From DATJLY01 sp963773665 (GTDB lineage Bacteria > Pseudomonadota > Alphaproteobacteria > ATCC43930 > CGMCC-115725), in assembly GCA_963773665.1 (NCBI GenBank), contig CAVZBZ010000001.1, forward strand, positions 62,001-126,000: DNA of 64,000 bases. The letters are read 5' to 3'. Below, piece by piece: positions 19,994 to 28,560 of the stretch. Numbering within the stretch: position 1 is the stretch's first letter; every line of letters starts with the position of its first letter. The notes under the pieces are model-generated. The model was not told the DNA's origin and ran no database searches. It was given only the letters and a program-made list of their open reading frames with translations. The position numbers were made by a program, and so were the translations under genes.

Positions 19994-21154
19994 ATTCGCA
20001 TCGGATCGCCGTCGCCAAACCCTGCTCGGCCTGCCGCCGCGATCGTCGGCGGGGGCGTGATCGGTCTCGCAATCGGCTGGCGGCTTGCCGGCGCCGGATG
20101 CCGCGTCACGCTGTTCGAGCGCGACGAGCCGGGCGGCGGTGCAAGCTGGGCCGCGGCGGGAATGCTCGCGGCCGGGATCGAGGCCGAGCCGGGAGAGCTC
20201 GACCTCCTGGCGCTCAACCGCCGTAGCCAGGAATTGTGGCCTGATTTCGCGACCGAGCTCGAGCGCAAGACGGGCGCGTCCGTGGACCTGCGCCAGGAAG
20301 GCACGATCGTCGTGGCGCTCAATCGCGACGACGCGGCGCAGCTTCGCTTCGCCTACGATTTTCAGCGTCAGCACGGCATCGCGCTCGAATGGCTCACGGC
20401 GGCAGAGGCGCGGCGGCGCGAACCGCATCTCCACCCCAACCTCGCGGCGGCGGTGTTCAGTCCGGCGGACCATCAGGTCGACAACCGACTTCTCGTGCGC
20501 GCGCTCGAACGCGCCTTTACCGCGGCGGGCGGCACGCTGCGCACGCACGCAACCGTCGAGGCGGTCGAGATCGACGATGGACGGGTCACCGGTGTTCGCG
20601 TCGCGGGATCGCGCCACGAAGCCAACGTCGTCGTGCTTGCCGCAGGCGCGTGGTCGGGGCAGGTCGGCGGTTTGCCGGAGCCCTTGCCGGTACGGCCGGT
20701 GAAGGGGCAGATGCTCGCATTGCGCATGGATCGCGCGGCACCGCTGTTGCGCCATGTCGTGTGGGCGCCAAAAGCCTATCTGGTGCCGCGCCGCGACGGC
20801 CGCCTCATTGTCGGCGCCACGACCGAGGAGCGCGGCTTCGACCCGAGCCTCACTGCGGGCGGAATTCTCGCCCTCCTCGAAGGCGCATGGCGCGCGCTGC
20901 CGGGCATCGAGGAACTGCCGATCGACGAGATGTGGGTTGGATTCCGCCCGGGCTCGCGCGACGATGCGCCGGTGCTGGGGCCGAGCGGCGTCCCGGGACT
21001 CGTGCTCGCGACCGGGCATCACCGCAACGGCATCCTGCTGACGCCGGTGACGGCGGAGACGGTTGCGCGCTATGTGCTCGAGGGCGAAGTCGATCCGGTG
21101 ATACGGCCCTTCGCGCTCGCCCGGTTCGGCGCGCGCGCCAAGGAGAGGGCATGA
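19994..21154 (+). CDS. thiO: glycine oxidase ThiO (FAD-dependent)
   Basis: ThiO oxidises glycine to the imine used by ThiG for the thiazole ring. The 386-residue reading from ATT at 19994 includes the FAD-binding motif IVGGGVIGLAIGWRLAGAGC, a central DAO fold, and the C-terminal GLVLATGHHRNGILLTPVTA signature. The frame is open back to a stop at 19970 but holds no ATG, GTG or TTG before GTG 20057. That GTG would delete the first strand and glycines of the FAD motif. ATT 19994, 7 nt after AGGGAG, is the best-placed start; ATC 20000 is another. It is the first gene of thiO-thiS-thiG. Confidence 0.9.
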   Translation: MRIGSPSPNPARPAAAIVGGGVIGLAIGWRLAGAGCRVTLFERDEPGGGASWAAAGMLAAGIEAEPGELDLLALNRRSQELWPDFATELERKTGASVDLRQEGTIVVALNRDDAAQLRFAYDFQRQHGIALEWLTAAEARRREPHLHPNLAAAVFSPADHQVDNRLLVRALERAFTAAGGTLRTHATVEAVEIDDGRVTGVRVAGSRHEANVVVLAAGAWSGQVGGLPEPLPVRPVKGQMLALRMDRAAPLLRHVVWAPKAYLVPRRDGRLIVGATTEERGFDPSLTAGGILALLEGAWRALPGIEELPIDEMWVGFRPGSRDDAPVLGPSGVPGLVLATGHHRNGILLTPVTAETVARYVLEGEVDPVIRPFALARFGARAKERA

Positions 21155-21354
21155 GCAGCATTCGCATCAACGGCAAAGACGAGGCGCTCGCCGCGGCGAC
21201 CGTCGCCGAGCTGTTGCAGGCGCGCGGGATCGCGCGGCCGAAGGGCGTTGCCGTCGCGCTCAACGGCAGCGTCGTTCCGGCGGCGGCGTGGCGCGATACG
21301 CGGCTCGCCAGCGGCGACGTGATCGAGATCGTCCGCCCGTTCGGCGGAGGGTGA
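21151..21354 (+). CDS. thiS: sulfur carrier protein ThiS
   Basis: The 67-residue ubiquitin-like protein ends in the Gly-Gly tail (VRPFGGG) that is adenylated and thiocarboxylated to donate sulfur to the thiazole. The start overlaps the thiO stop (ATGA), with AGGAGAGG upstream. Family signatures ALNGSVVPAAAW and LASGDVIEIVRPFGGG are present. It is followed 1 nt later by thiG. Confidence 0.95.
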   Translation: MSSIRINGKDEALAAATVAELLQARGIARPKGVAVALNGSVVPAAAWRDTRLASGDVIEIVRPFGGG

Positions 21355-21355
21355 C

Positions 21356-22153
21356 ATGAGCATGAGCGAAATCCCTGCCGCCCAGGCCGACGGCCTCGTC
21401 ATCGCCGGACGCCGCCTCGGCTCGCGCCTCCTTATGGGGAGCGGCGGCTATCCCAATCAGCAGGTGCTGCTCGATTCTCTCGCGGCCGGCGAACCGGCGC
21501 TCGTCACCGTGGCGATCCGGCGCATCAGCCTCGAAGCCTATGCCGAAAGCCTCATCGATCTTTTGGGCGATCGCTATACGCTGCTGCCGAACACCGCCGG
21601 CTGCGCCACGGTGCGCGACGCGGTGCTCACCGCGGAGCTCGCGCGCGAGGCGCTCGAGACCAACTGGCTCAAGCTCGAGCTCATCGGCGACCGCGAGACG
21701 CTCTATCCCGATGTCGAGCAGCTCCTGCGCGGCACCGAGGAACTGGTGAAGAAGGGCTTCGTCGTCCTGCCCTACTGCAACGACGATCCGGTCACCTGCC
21801 GCAAGCTCGCCGATGCCGGCGCCGCCGCGGTCATGCCGCTCGGATCGCCGATCGGCACCGGTCTCGGCATCATCAATACTTATGCGATCGAGCGCATCGT
21901 CGCGACGTGCCCCGTGCCGGTGATCCTCGACGCCGGCATTGGCACCGCGTCGGACGCGGCGCAGGCGATGGAATTGGGCTGCGACGGGGTGCTGCTCAAC
22001 ACGGCCGTGGCGAAGGCGCACGATCCGCCGCGCATGGCGGCGGCGATGCGGCTTGCGGTGCGGGCCGGGCGCGAGGCGCGGCTGGCCGGCCGCATCCCGA
22101 AGCGTACACAAGCCGAGCCGTCGAGCCCGCAGCTTGGATTGATCGGCGGGTGA
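21356..22153 (+). CDS. thiG: thiazole synthase ThiG
   Basis: ThiG condenses deoxyxylulose phosphate, the glycine imine and ThiS thiocarboxylate into the thiazole phosphate. The 265 residues form a TIM barrel. They show LLPNTAGCATVRDAV, the Schiff-base region NWLKLELIGD, VLPYCNDDPVTCRKL, PLGSPIGTGLGI and the phosphate site LDAGIGTASDAAQAMELGCD. Start is ATG 21356 or ATG 21362. It completes the thiOSG unit; the next gene, thiE, is separated by 307 bp. Confidence 0.97.
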   Translation: MSMSEIPAAQADGLVIAGRRLGSRLLMGSGGYPNQQVLLDSLAAGEPALVTVAIRRISLEAYAESLIDLLGDRYTLLPNTAGCATVRDAVLTAELAREALETNWLKLELIGDRETLYPDVEQLLRGTEELVKKGFVVLPYCNDDPVTCRKLADAGAAAVMPLGSPIGTGLGIINTYAIERIVATCPVPVILDAGIGTASDAAQAMELGCDGVLLNTAVAKAHDPPRMAAAMRLAVRAGREARLAGRIPKRTQAEPSSPQLGLIGG

Positions 22154-22460
22154 GGCGCCGAGCGCCCGACCGCCGCGGAGCGAGCGGCAACGACGCGCGA
22201 TTGCGGGCAAATGCACATCTATGCATATCCCGGCGAATGCGCGCACCAGCCTGTTTTGGCACAACTCATTGGCATGGCTGCAAAATACCGTCATTTTGGC
22301 TCATTTTTCAACGTCACCTACCCGGCTCCAAATCGCCTTTCCGCCTCTCCCGATTACTCCCGGCTCTGGCGAACAACTCATTTCCGTATTATCGCACTAC
22401 GTCAGCCGCGCCTCCCTCGTACGTACAGTTATCATATATGCGTACAAAAGTCAAGGCGCG
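22154..22460 (+). other. AT-richer 307-bp gap between thiG and thiE with repeats
   Basis: This gap is visibly less GC-rich than its surroundings and contains no gene I can support. It holds direct repeats TTGGCA-N7-TTGGCA (22256-22274) with a further TTTTGGCTCA near 22295. Near thiE there are three GTAC units (CGTACGTAC and GCGTAC) around TATCATATATG. It is probably a promoter or regulator-binding region for thiE. No second TPP element is present here. Confidence 0.5.
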
Positions 22461-23099
22461 ATGAGCCTATCGCTGCCCGATCCGCCGCTTCTCGTCGTCA
22501 CCGATCGGCGCCAGGCGATACTGCCGCTCGTCGCGACCGCGGAGGCGCTGTTCGCCGGCGGCTGCCGTTGGCTCAGCTTGCGCGAGAAGGATCTGCCGGC
22601 CGAGGAACGTCTGGCATTGCTGCGCCGGCTCGTGGCGCTCGGCCGGCGCTTTGGCGCGACAGTCGGCATCCATGAGGATATGGCGGCGGCGGTTGCGGCC
22701 CGTGCGGATGCGCTGCATCTGCCTGAGGGCGGCGCGGTGGCGGCGGCGCGCGCATGCGTGGGCGCGGCGCTCATCGGCGTCTCGGCGCACGATGCCGCCG
22801 GCCTCGTACGCGCGGCGGCCGAGGGCGCCGACTACGCGACCCTGAGCCCGATCTTCGCGAGCGCGAGCAAGCCGGGTTATGGACCCGCGCTTGGGCTTGC
22901 CGCGCTCGGCGAAGCCGCCCGCACAACGCGCTTGCCGATCCTTGCGTTGGGCGGCATCGACGAGCGCACGATCGCCCAGGCCATTGCAGCGGGCGCGGCG
23001 GGCGTCGCGGTGATGGGAGAACTGATGCGCGCGACCGATCCGGAGAAGAGCGCGGCGCGGCTCATCGCTTCTTTGCGCGCCGCCCTTGCTGCGCGCTGA
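22461..23099 (+). CDS. thiE: thiamine phosphate synthase ThiE
   Basis: ThiE joins hydroxymethylpyrimidine pyrophosphate to thiazole phosphate to make thiamine phosphate. ATG 22461 gives 212 residues, the normal length; the frame extends upstream without family similarity. Motifs: WLSLREKDLPAEERLAL near residues 36-52, GIHEDMAAAVAARADALHLP, ALIGVSAHDAAGL, ADYATLSPIFASASKPGYGP and the phosphate loop LALGGIDERT. The ribosome-binding site is weak. It appears to be transcribed separately from thiG. Confidence 0.95.
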   Translation: MSLSLPDPPLLVVTDRRQAILPLVATAEALFAGGCRWLSLREKDLPAEERLALLRRLVALGRRFGATVGIHEDMAAAVAARADALHLPEGGAVAAARACVGAALIGVSAHDAAGLVRAAAEGADYATLSPIFASASKPGYGPALGLAALGEAARTTRLPILALGGIDERTIAQAIAAGAAGVAVMGELMRATDPEKSAARLIASLRAALAAR

Positions 23100-23147
23100 G
23101 GCGGCCGCCATAGTCTTTTGCAGCAGCTGCAAGAAGGGATGGCGCCG

Positions 23148-23852
23148 ATGATCGAGCTTTACTATTGGCCGACGCCCAATGGCCACAAGATCACCATCTT
23201 GCTCGAGGAGGCGGGACTTCCCTACAAGATCGTGCCGGTCAATATCGGCAAGGGCGACCAGTTCAAGCCCGAGTTCCTCAAGATCGGCCCCAACAACCGC
23301 ATGCCGGCGATCGTCGACGACGATCCGGCCGAGAAGGGCGCGCCGATCAGCGTGTTCGAATCGGGCGCCATCCTGCAATATCTCGCCGAGAAGACCGGCA
23401 AGTTCCTGCCGAAGGATCTGCGCGGACGGTTCGAGGTAATGCAGTGGCTGTTCTGGCAGATGGCCAATCTCGGACCGGTGTCGGGGCAGAACAACCACTT
23501 CGCCAACTACGCGGTCGACAAGCTGCCTTATGCGATCGAGCGCTTCCGTAACGAGACCAACCGGCTCTACGCCGTGATGGACAAGCGCCTCGCCGATCGC
23601 GAGTACATTGCCGGCGCCTATTCGATCGCCGACATGGCGAGCTATCCCTGGACCGTGCCCTACGACCGCTACGGCCAGAACCTCGACGATTTCCCGAACA
23701 TGAAGCGGTGGTGGACGGCGATGCAGAACCGGCCCGCCGTGAAGCGCGCCTACGAGGTCGGACAACAGTACCGCGGCGTCCCTGCGACCGATCCCGAGGC
23801 GCGCAAGGTGCTGTTCGGCCAGACCGCCGACACGGTCCGCCGCGCCGGCTGA
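23148..23852 (+). CDS. yfcG: glutathione S-transferase, YfcG-like (Nu class)
   Basis: A glutathione-dependent disulfide reductase or transferase of the YfcG/YghU group. From ATG 23148 (MIELYYWPTPNGHKITILLE) it has 234 residues: an N-terminal thioredoxin-fold domain with NNRMPAIVDDDP and the ESGAILQYLAEKTG glutathione-binding motif, then an all-helical C-terminal domain. AAGAAGGG 9 nt upstream supports this start; ATG 23139 is the alternative. Nu-class enzymes lack a catalytic Cys/Ser/Tyr at the N-terminus and use Thr and Asn there (TPN here). It converges on tadC, 10 bp apart. Confidence 0.9.
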   Translation: MIELYYWPTPNGHKITILLEEAGLPYKIVPVNIGKGDQFKPEFLKIGPNNRMPAIVDDDPAEKGAPISVFESGAILQYLAEKTGKFLPKDLRGRFEVMQWLFWQMANLGPVSGQNNHFANYAVDKLPYAIERFRNETNRLYAVMDKRLADREYIAGAYSIADMASYPWTVPYDRYGQNLDDFPNMKRWWTAMQNRPAVKRAYEVGQQYRGVPATDPEARKVLFGQTADTVRRAG

Positions 23853-23862
23853 CCAAGGCCGT

Positions 23863-24828
23863 TCACAGGAAGCTGTGGACGACCCGCACGATCGCCGGGC
23901 CGATGAGCACGACGAAGAGCGTCGGCAGGATGAAGATGATCATCGGCACGGTGAGCGTCGCGGGAAGCCGCGCCGCCTTTTCTTCCGCCCTGAGCAGGCG
24001 CTCCTCGCGGAACTCCGCCGCGAGCACGCGAAGCGCCTGGGCCAAGGGAGTGCCGTAGCGCTCGGTCTGGATCAGCGTGTTGACGACGCCGCGGATCTCC
24101 GGAAGGTCCGTGCGCCGCGCAAGGTTTTGCAGCGCTTGCCGGCGATTGGGGAGGAACCCTAATTCGACCGCGGTCAGGCCGAGCTCGTCGGCGAGATGCG
24201 GCGCCGCGTGCCCTAGGTCCGCCGCGACCCGCGTCAGCGCCGCGTCGAGGCTCAGTCCCGCCTCGGCGCAGATCACCAGGAGATCGAGCGCATCGGGAAG
24301 CTGGCGCCGGATGTGGTACTGGCGCCGCTTGATGATGCGGCGCAATGCCAGCAGCGGCAGATACGTGCCGACGAAGGCACAGCCGAAGGTCGTCGTGAGC
24401 CGCGCCATCGTCGGCATGGCGTCCTGCGTCAGGCACACGGCGAAGGCAGTGAGCCCGAGGATCGCCGGCAGCGCAAGGCGCACGCCCATGAGGAGCGTCA
24501 GCGCGTCGCGCGCGCGCCAGCCGGCATTGGCCAGAAGCTCGCCGCCTTTGCGCGCCTCCTCGCCGGAGAGGAGCTTCAATCGCGCGAGCAGCGTGCGCAG
24601 CGAGCCTATCGGCGCGGTGCGCAGATTGGCGATGCGCTGGCGCACCTGCAGCCGGTCGGCGCGCAGATGATCGCGCCGCCGCAAATGGCTGCGCACGCGC
24701 GCCGCCATCGAATCCTCCGGCAGAAGCGCATGGCCGAGGAGCACGATCGTCACCAGCACAGCGAGCCCGCCGAGGATTGCCAGGCCCTGCTGGTCGAGGT
24801 TTGCGGTGAGCAAGCCGAGGGCGTTCAT
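23863..24828 (-). CDS. tadC: Tad pilus inner-membrane protein TadC (type II secretion F family)
   Basis: One of the two platform proteins of the Tad (Flp) pilus machine. The 321 residues have N-terminal hydrophobic segments, a T2SSF cytoplasmic domain (around YHIRRQLPDALDLLVICAEA, then GLSLDAALTRVAADLGH) and a C-terminal transmembrane pair ending VVLIGPAIVRVVHSFL. The start overlaps the tadB stop by 4 bp. It is the last gene of the operon; the following gene is convergent. Confidence 0.93.
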   Translation of the reverse strand: MNALGLLTANLDQQGLAILGGLAVLVTIVLLGHALLPEDSMAARVRSHLRRRDHLRADRLQVRQRIANLRTAPIGSLRTLLARLKLLSGEEARKGGELLANAGWRARDALTLLMGVRLALPAILGLTAFAVCLTQDAMPTMARLTTTFGCAFVGTYLPLLALRRIIKRRQYHIRRQLPDALDLLVICAEAGLSLDAALTRVAADLGHAAPHLADELGLTAVELGFLPNRRQALQNLARRTDLPEIRGVVNTLIQTERYGTPLAQALRVLAAEFREERLLRAEEKAARLPATLTVPMIIFILPTLFVVLIGPAIVRVVHSFL

Positions 24829-25793
24829 ATTTCGAACCGCACCATCTTCGCCATGACGAGCACGCCGAACGACATCGCCGAGGCGCCGCCGCCCAGGAGC
24901 AGATTGCCGAGCGGGTCAGTGAACAGCACCGAGAGATAGCCCGCATCGGCGACCGACAGCACGGCCATCATGATGAAGGGCAGCGAACCGATGATCATCG
25001 CGCTCGCCCGCGCCTCCGACGACAGCGCCCTCACCTTGAGCCGCATCTGCCGCCGCCGGCGCAGAATGCCGTCGAGGTTCTCGAGTGTCTCTGCGAGATT
25101 GCCGCCGGTCTCGCGCTGGATCGCGAGCGTGACGACGAGAAACTTCATCTCGGCGACGCCGCTGCGCTTGGCGGAATCGAGCAGCGCCTGCTCGACCGGT
25201 TGTCCGATGCGGATCTGGTCGGCGATCTGGCGAAATTCGCTGCCGACCGGCTCGGCCAACTCGCGCCCGATGATCTGGAAGGATTCGGTGATCGGCAGGC
25301 CCGACTTGATGCTCCGCACCATCAATCCGATCGCCTCGGGCAAAAGATTGCCGAAGCGCTTCACGCGGGCTCGGGCGAGGAACCCCACGACAAGGTGCGG
25401 CAGCCACAGCCCGGCCAGCAGCGCGACCGGCAGGGCCAGAAGGGGCGTAAGGTGGCTCGCGAGCGCGATGCCAAAGCACACCGCCGCAACGACGAGGCAG
25501 GCGAGGCCATAGACGCCGAGCCCTATGTGTCGGCCGGTACGGGCGAGACGGTGGCGCAGCTCGTCCGGCTGCGGCGTCAGGCGACGGACGAGCCGGTCGA
25601 GCGCGCCCCGGTCGGCGAGGTCGCGGCGTAGCTTGAGATCGTCGTCGCTGGATGTCACCTCCTGCAGCCGCCCGCGCAAACGGCCGGCGCGGCGCTCGAT
25701 CGTTCCGCCATCGTTGTCGGCAAACGCGAACAGCAGCGCCACGATCGTGACGAACAGGCCGCCCGCCAGGAAGAGGAGCTGCACCGTGTTCAT
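24825..25793 (-). CDS. tadB: Tad pilus inner-membrane protein TadB (type II secretion F family)
   Basis: The 322-residue partner of TadC. ATG 25793 is chosen because it overlaps the tadA stop (ATGA) and begins a hydrophobic helix (MNTVQLLFLAGGLFVTIVAL); the frame extends far upstream only because of GC bias. The T2SSF domain is seen in LPEAIGLMVRSIKSGLPITE and FLVVTLAIQRETGGNLAETL, followed by LDGILRRRRQMRLKVRALS and two C-terminal membrane segments. Confidence 0.93.
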   Translation of the reverse strand: MNTVQLLFLAGGLFVTIVALLFAFADNDGGTIERRAGRLRGRLQEVTSSDDDLKLRRDLADRGALDRLVRRLTPQPDELRHRLARTGRHIGLGVYGLACLVVAAVCFGIALASHLTPLLALPVALLAGLWLPHLVVGFLARARVKRFGNLLPEAIGLMVRSIKSGLPITESFQIIGRELAEPVGSEFRQIADQIRIGQPVEQALLDSAKRSGVAEMKFLVVTLAIQRETGGNLAETLENLDGILRRRRQMRLKVRALSSEARASAMIIGSLPFIMMAVLSVADAGYLSVLFTDPLGNLLLGGGASAMSFGVLVMAKMVRFEI

Positions 25794-27343
25794 TCGATCG
25801 CCTGAAGCAGCGCCTTGTCGAGACCGAAATATGCTGCGCGCGGCGTAAAGCTCGGGCGCAAGCCGGTTGACGCGAAACGGCCCTTGAGACGGCCGTCGGG
25901 CAGATCGCCCTCGTATTCGTAAGTGAACAGGTCTTGCGTCGTTATGACCTCGCCTTCCATCCCGACGATCTCGGTGACGGAGGTGACGCGGCGCACGCCG
26001 TCGCGCATCCGGCTTATCTGGACGACCATGTTGACCGCAGCGGCGATCTGGGTTCGCACGGCGCGCGCGGGCAGCGAAAAGCCGGCCATCGACACCATGT
26101 TCTCGAGCCGGGTCAGCGCCTCGCGCGGACGGTTGGCGTGGATGGTGCAAAGCGAGCCGTCATGCCCCGTGTTCATCGCCTGCAGCATGTCGAGCGCCTC
26201 GGCCGAGCGGATTTCGCCGAGGATGATCCGGTCGGGACGCATGCGCAGCGCGTTCTTCACGAGATCGCGCATGGTGATCTCGCCCTTGCCTTCGAGGTTC
26301 GGCGGGCGCGTCTCGAGCCGCACCACGTGCGGCTGCTGCAATTGCAGTTCGGCCGCGTCCTCGATCGTGACGATGCGCTCGCCATTGTCGATCATCTGCG
26401 ACATCGCGTTCAAAAGCGTCGTCTTGCCCGAACCCGTGCCGCCCGAAATCAGGATGTTGAGGCGCGTGCGCGACGCGATCTTCAAGACCGTGGCCATCGC
26501 CGGCGAGACGTTCTGCTGCCGCGCCATCACGTCGAGCGTGATGCCCTTCTTGGCGAATTTACGGATCGAGATCGACGTGCCGTCGATCGCGAGCGGCGGC
26601 GCGATGATGTTGACGCGGCTTCCGTCCAGCAGGCGCGCATCGACGAGCGGGGTCGATTCGTCGATGCGGCGCCCGACCTGCGTCACGATGCGCGCGGCGA
26701 TGCTCATCACATGCGCATTGTCGCGGAACAAGAGGTCGGTCAGCTCGAGCTTGCCGCGCCGCTCGACATAAACCTGCTTCGGCCCATTCACCATGATGTC
26801 GGTGACGGTCTCGTCCGCCAGAAGCTGCTCGAGCGGCCCAAGGCCGAGCATGTCGTCGAGCAGGACGGTGACGAGTTGACGCTGCTCGGCCTGGTTGAGC
26901 TGGATCTTCTGCTCGATCAGCACCTCGCCGACCACCGCGCCGAGCTGGCGCGCGAGATCGTCCCGGCTCAGTTTCGCCGCGATCTCGGTGTCGATCCGTT
27001 CCATGACGAAGGGATAGATCCGGGGAATAGCGGCTTCGATGCTGGCGCGGCTCGTCGCCATCGTCTGCGCGCGCGGCGGCAGGTAGGGCAGAACCGGCGC
27101 CTGCTCCTCGAACAGGTACGGCGCCTCGTCTTGGGAGTGGGCGTCGTCCTCGTCCCTGTCGTCGGAGACGAAAGCGGGCGGTTCGCTCTCCGGCGGCGCA
27201 GGCGGTGGCGGCTCCTGCGCCAGCGGCGGCGGCGGCGGCACGATCGCTTCCGGCGGTCCCTGGCGATCGCGATCGCCGCGGCGCAACTGCAAGGCGTTCA
27301 CGCGGGCGCTGAGACCGCTATCTCCGTCGCGGGGAGCGAACAT
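25790..27343 (-). CDS. tadA: Tad pilus assembly ATPase TadA/CpaF
   Basis: The secretion ATPase powering Flp pilus assembly, 517 residues. It has a Pro-rich N-terminal tail (about residues 34-56), an N-terminal helical domain, then the ATPase core: P-loop ISGGTGSGKTTLLNAM at about 299-314, Asp box (RIVTIEDAAELQLQQPHVVR), Walker B region (RPDRIILGEIRSAEALDMLQ) and the His box NTGHDGSLCTIHANRPREAL. It overlaps tadB by 4 bp and follows tadZ by 6 bp. Confidence 0.96.
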   Translation of the reverse strand: MFAPRDGDSGLSARVNALQLRRGDRDRQGPPEAIVPPPPPLAQEPPPPAPPESEPPAFVSDDRDEDDAHSQDEAPYLFEEQAPVLPYLPPRAQTMATSRASIEAAIPRIYPFVMERIDTEIAAKLSRDDLARQLGAVVGEVLIEQKIQLNQAEQRQLVTVLLDDMLGLGPLEQLLADETVTDIMVNGPKQVYVERRGKLELTDLLFRDNAHVMSIAARIVTQVGRRIDESTPLVDARLLDGSRVNIIAPPLAIDGTSISIRKFAKKGITLDVMARQQNVSPAMATVLKIASRTRLNILISGGTGSGKTTLLNAMSQMIDNGERIVTIEDAAELQLQQPHVVRLETRPPNLEGKGEITMRDLVKNALRMRPDRIILGEIRSAEALDMLQAMNTGHDGSLCTIHANRPREALTRLENMVSMAGFSLPARAVRTQIAAAVNMVVQISRMRDGVRRVTSVTEIVGMEGEVITTQDLFTYEYEGDLPDGRLKGRFASTGLRPSFTPRAAYFGLDKALLQAIE

Positions 27344-27349
27344 GCGATA

Positions 27350-28546
27350 TCACCCCAACCAGCGCCGCCAGCCGCTCTTGGGCTTTGCCTCCTCGCCCGC
27401 GATGCGCGCGGCGATGCGGCGCATCTCGGCTGCGGCCTTGCCGGCAGCATCGGCGGCGGGCAGGGTCTTGCCGCTCACCGCCATGGCGCGCGCCGCCTTC
27501 GCATCGAAGGGAATCGCGAAGTCGAGCGGCGCGCCGAGGCCGCGCTCGAATTCCGCGCGGCCGATCTCGCCGCGATGGAGCGCGCCCACCTGGCTCCCGA
27601 CCGTGATCGGATCGGGGCCGCCCAGCGCCTTCACGAGACCGTTCAGGCGAAATGCGTCGCGCAGCGCCGAAAGAGAAAGATCGGTCACGACGAAGGCGGT
27701 ATCGGCCGACGCGAGAACGTGCCGCGCGGCGCCGTCGAGCGAACGCGGCACGTCGATCAGCAGGCAATCGTAATCCTGTGCCAGCGCGTCGATCAGCGCG
27801 GTCGCGCCCTCGGCCTCGAAGCGCAGCATGTCCTCGAGCGGCTCCTCGGCGGCGAGAATGGGCAGTCCCTCCTCGCCCTTCACCATCGCCGAGGCGAGCA
27901 GCAAGCCGTCGGTGCGCTCGGGATGCTCGAGCGCCTGGCGCAAGCCGCGGCCCGGCTCGAGATCGATCGAGAGCGGGAGATTGCCGAAGTGAAGATCAAG
28001 ATCGACGACCGCCGTCTCAAGCTTGTGCTCTTTGTTCAGGATCCAAGCGAGGCCGAGGCAGAGCGTCGATGCGCCGATGCCGCCGCGCGCGCCGACCACC
28101 GCGTGAATGCGGGCGCGGCGCTTCGGATCGGACGCTTCGGCGTCGCTCCGGACCGCGCGCCGCAGCGCCTCGCACAGCACTTCGCTCGAGACAGGCTTCA
28201 GCATGTAATCCGCGACGCCGCGCAACATCAGCCGGCGGAACAACGTCACGTCGTTGGCGGTGCCGATCGCAAGAATGCGCGTGGCGCTGCCGCATCGCTT
28301 AACGAGATCGGCGACCGCGGCGTCGGGCTCCGCCTCGTCGGCAAGATCGACAAGCAGCACCGCGGGCGGATGGGCGCTGTCCACCGCGCGAGCGGCCTTC
28401 GCAATCCCGCCGGCGCGGACCACCGCGTCGGCCCAGCCGAGCTGGGCGGCGGCGCGGCTTGCAGCCTCGCGGGTCACTTCGTCGGCGACGAGCGCGATGA
28501 GGCGCGGCGCCGGCTGGTCGGCGGTGAGTTTTGCCGCTTGCGCCAT
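27350..28546 (-). CDS. cpaE: Tad pilus localisation protein TadZ/CpaE
   Basis: A ParA/MinD-like protein that places the Tad machine at the pole. ATG 28546 gives 398 residues. An N-terminal receiver-like domain (about 15-130, with LLVDLADEAEPDAAVADLVK and a VTLFRRLMLRGVADYMLKPV segment) is followed by an atypical deviant Walker A (VVGARGGIGASTLCLGLAWI, about 146-165), which lacks the usual K at the deviant site and keeps S/T. VVDLDLHFGNLPLSIDLEPG follows. Such degenerate P-loops occur in several CpaE proteins. Confidence 0.92.
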   Translation of the reverse strand: MAQAAKLTADQPAPRLIALVADEVTREAASRAAAQLGWADAVVRAGGIAKAARAVDSAHPPAVLLVDLADEAEPDAAVADLVKRCGSATRILAIGTANDVTLFRRLMLRGVADYMLKPVSSEVLCEALRRAVRSDAEASDPKRRARIHAVVGARGGIGASTLCLGLAWILNKEHKLETAVVDLDLHFGNLPLSIDLEPGRGLRQALEHPERTDGLLLASAMVKGEEGLPILAAEEPLEDMLRFEAEGATALIDALAQDYDCLLIDVPRSLDGAARHVLASADTAFVVTDLSLSALRDAFRLNGLVKALGGPDPITVGSQVGALHRGEIGRAEFERGLGAPLDFAIPFDAKAARAMAVSGKTLPAADAAGKAAAEMRRIAARIAGEEAKPKSGWRRWLG

Positions 28547-28560
28547 GGTGGCAATCCCTC

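Noticed and set aside
22256..22274. Possible sigma-54 promoter (TGGCAC … TTGGCA)
   Set aside because: The GG-to-GC spacing is 12 instead of 10 nt and the -12 element lacks TTGC; kept only as a direct repeat.
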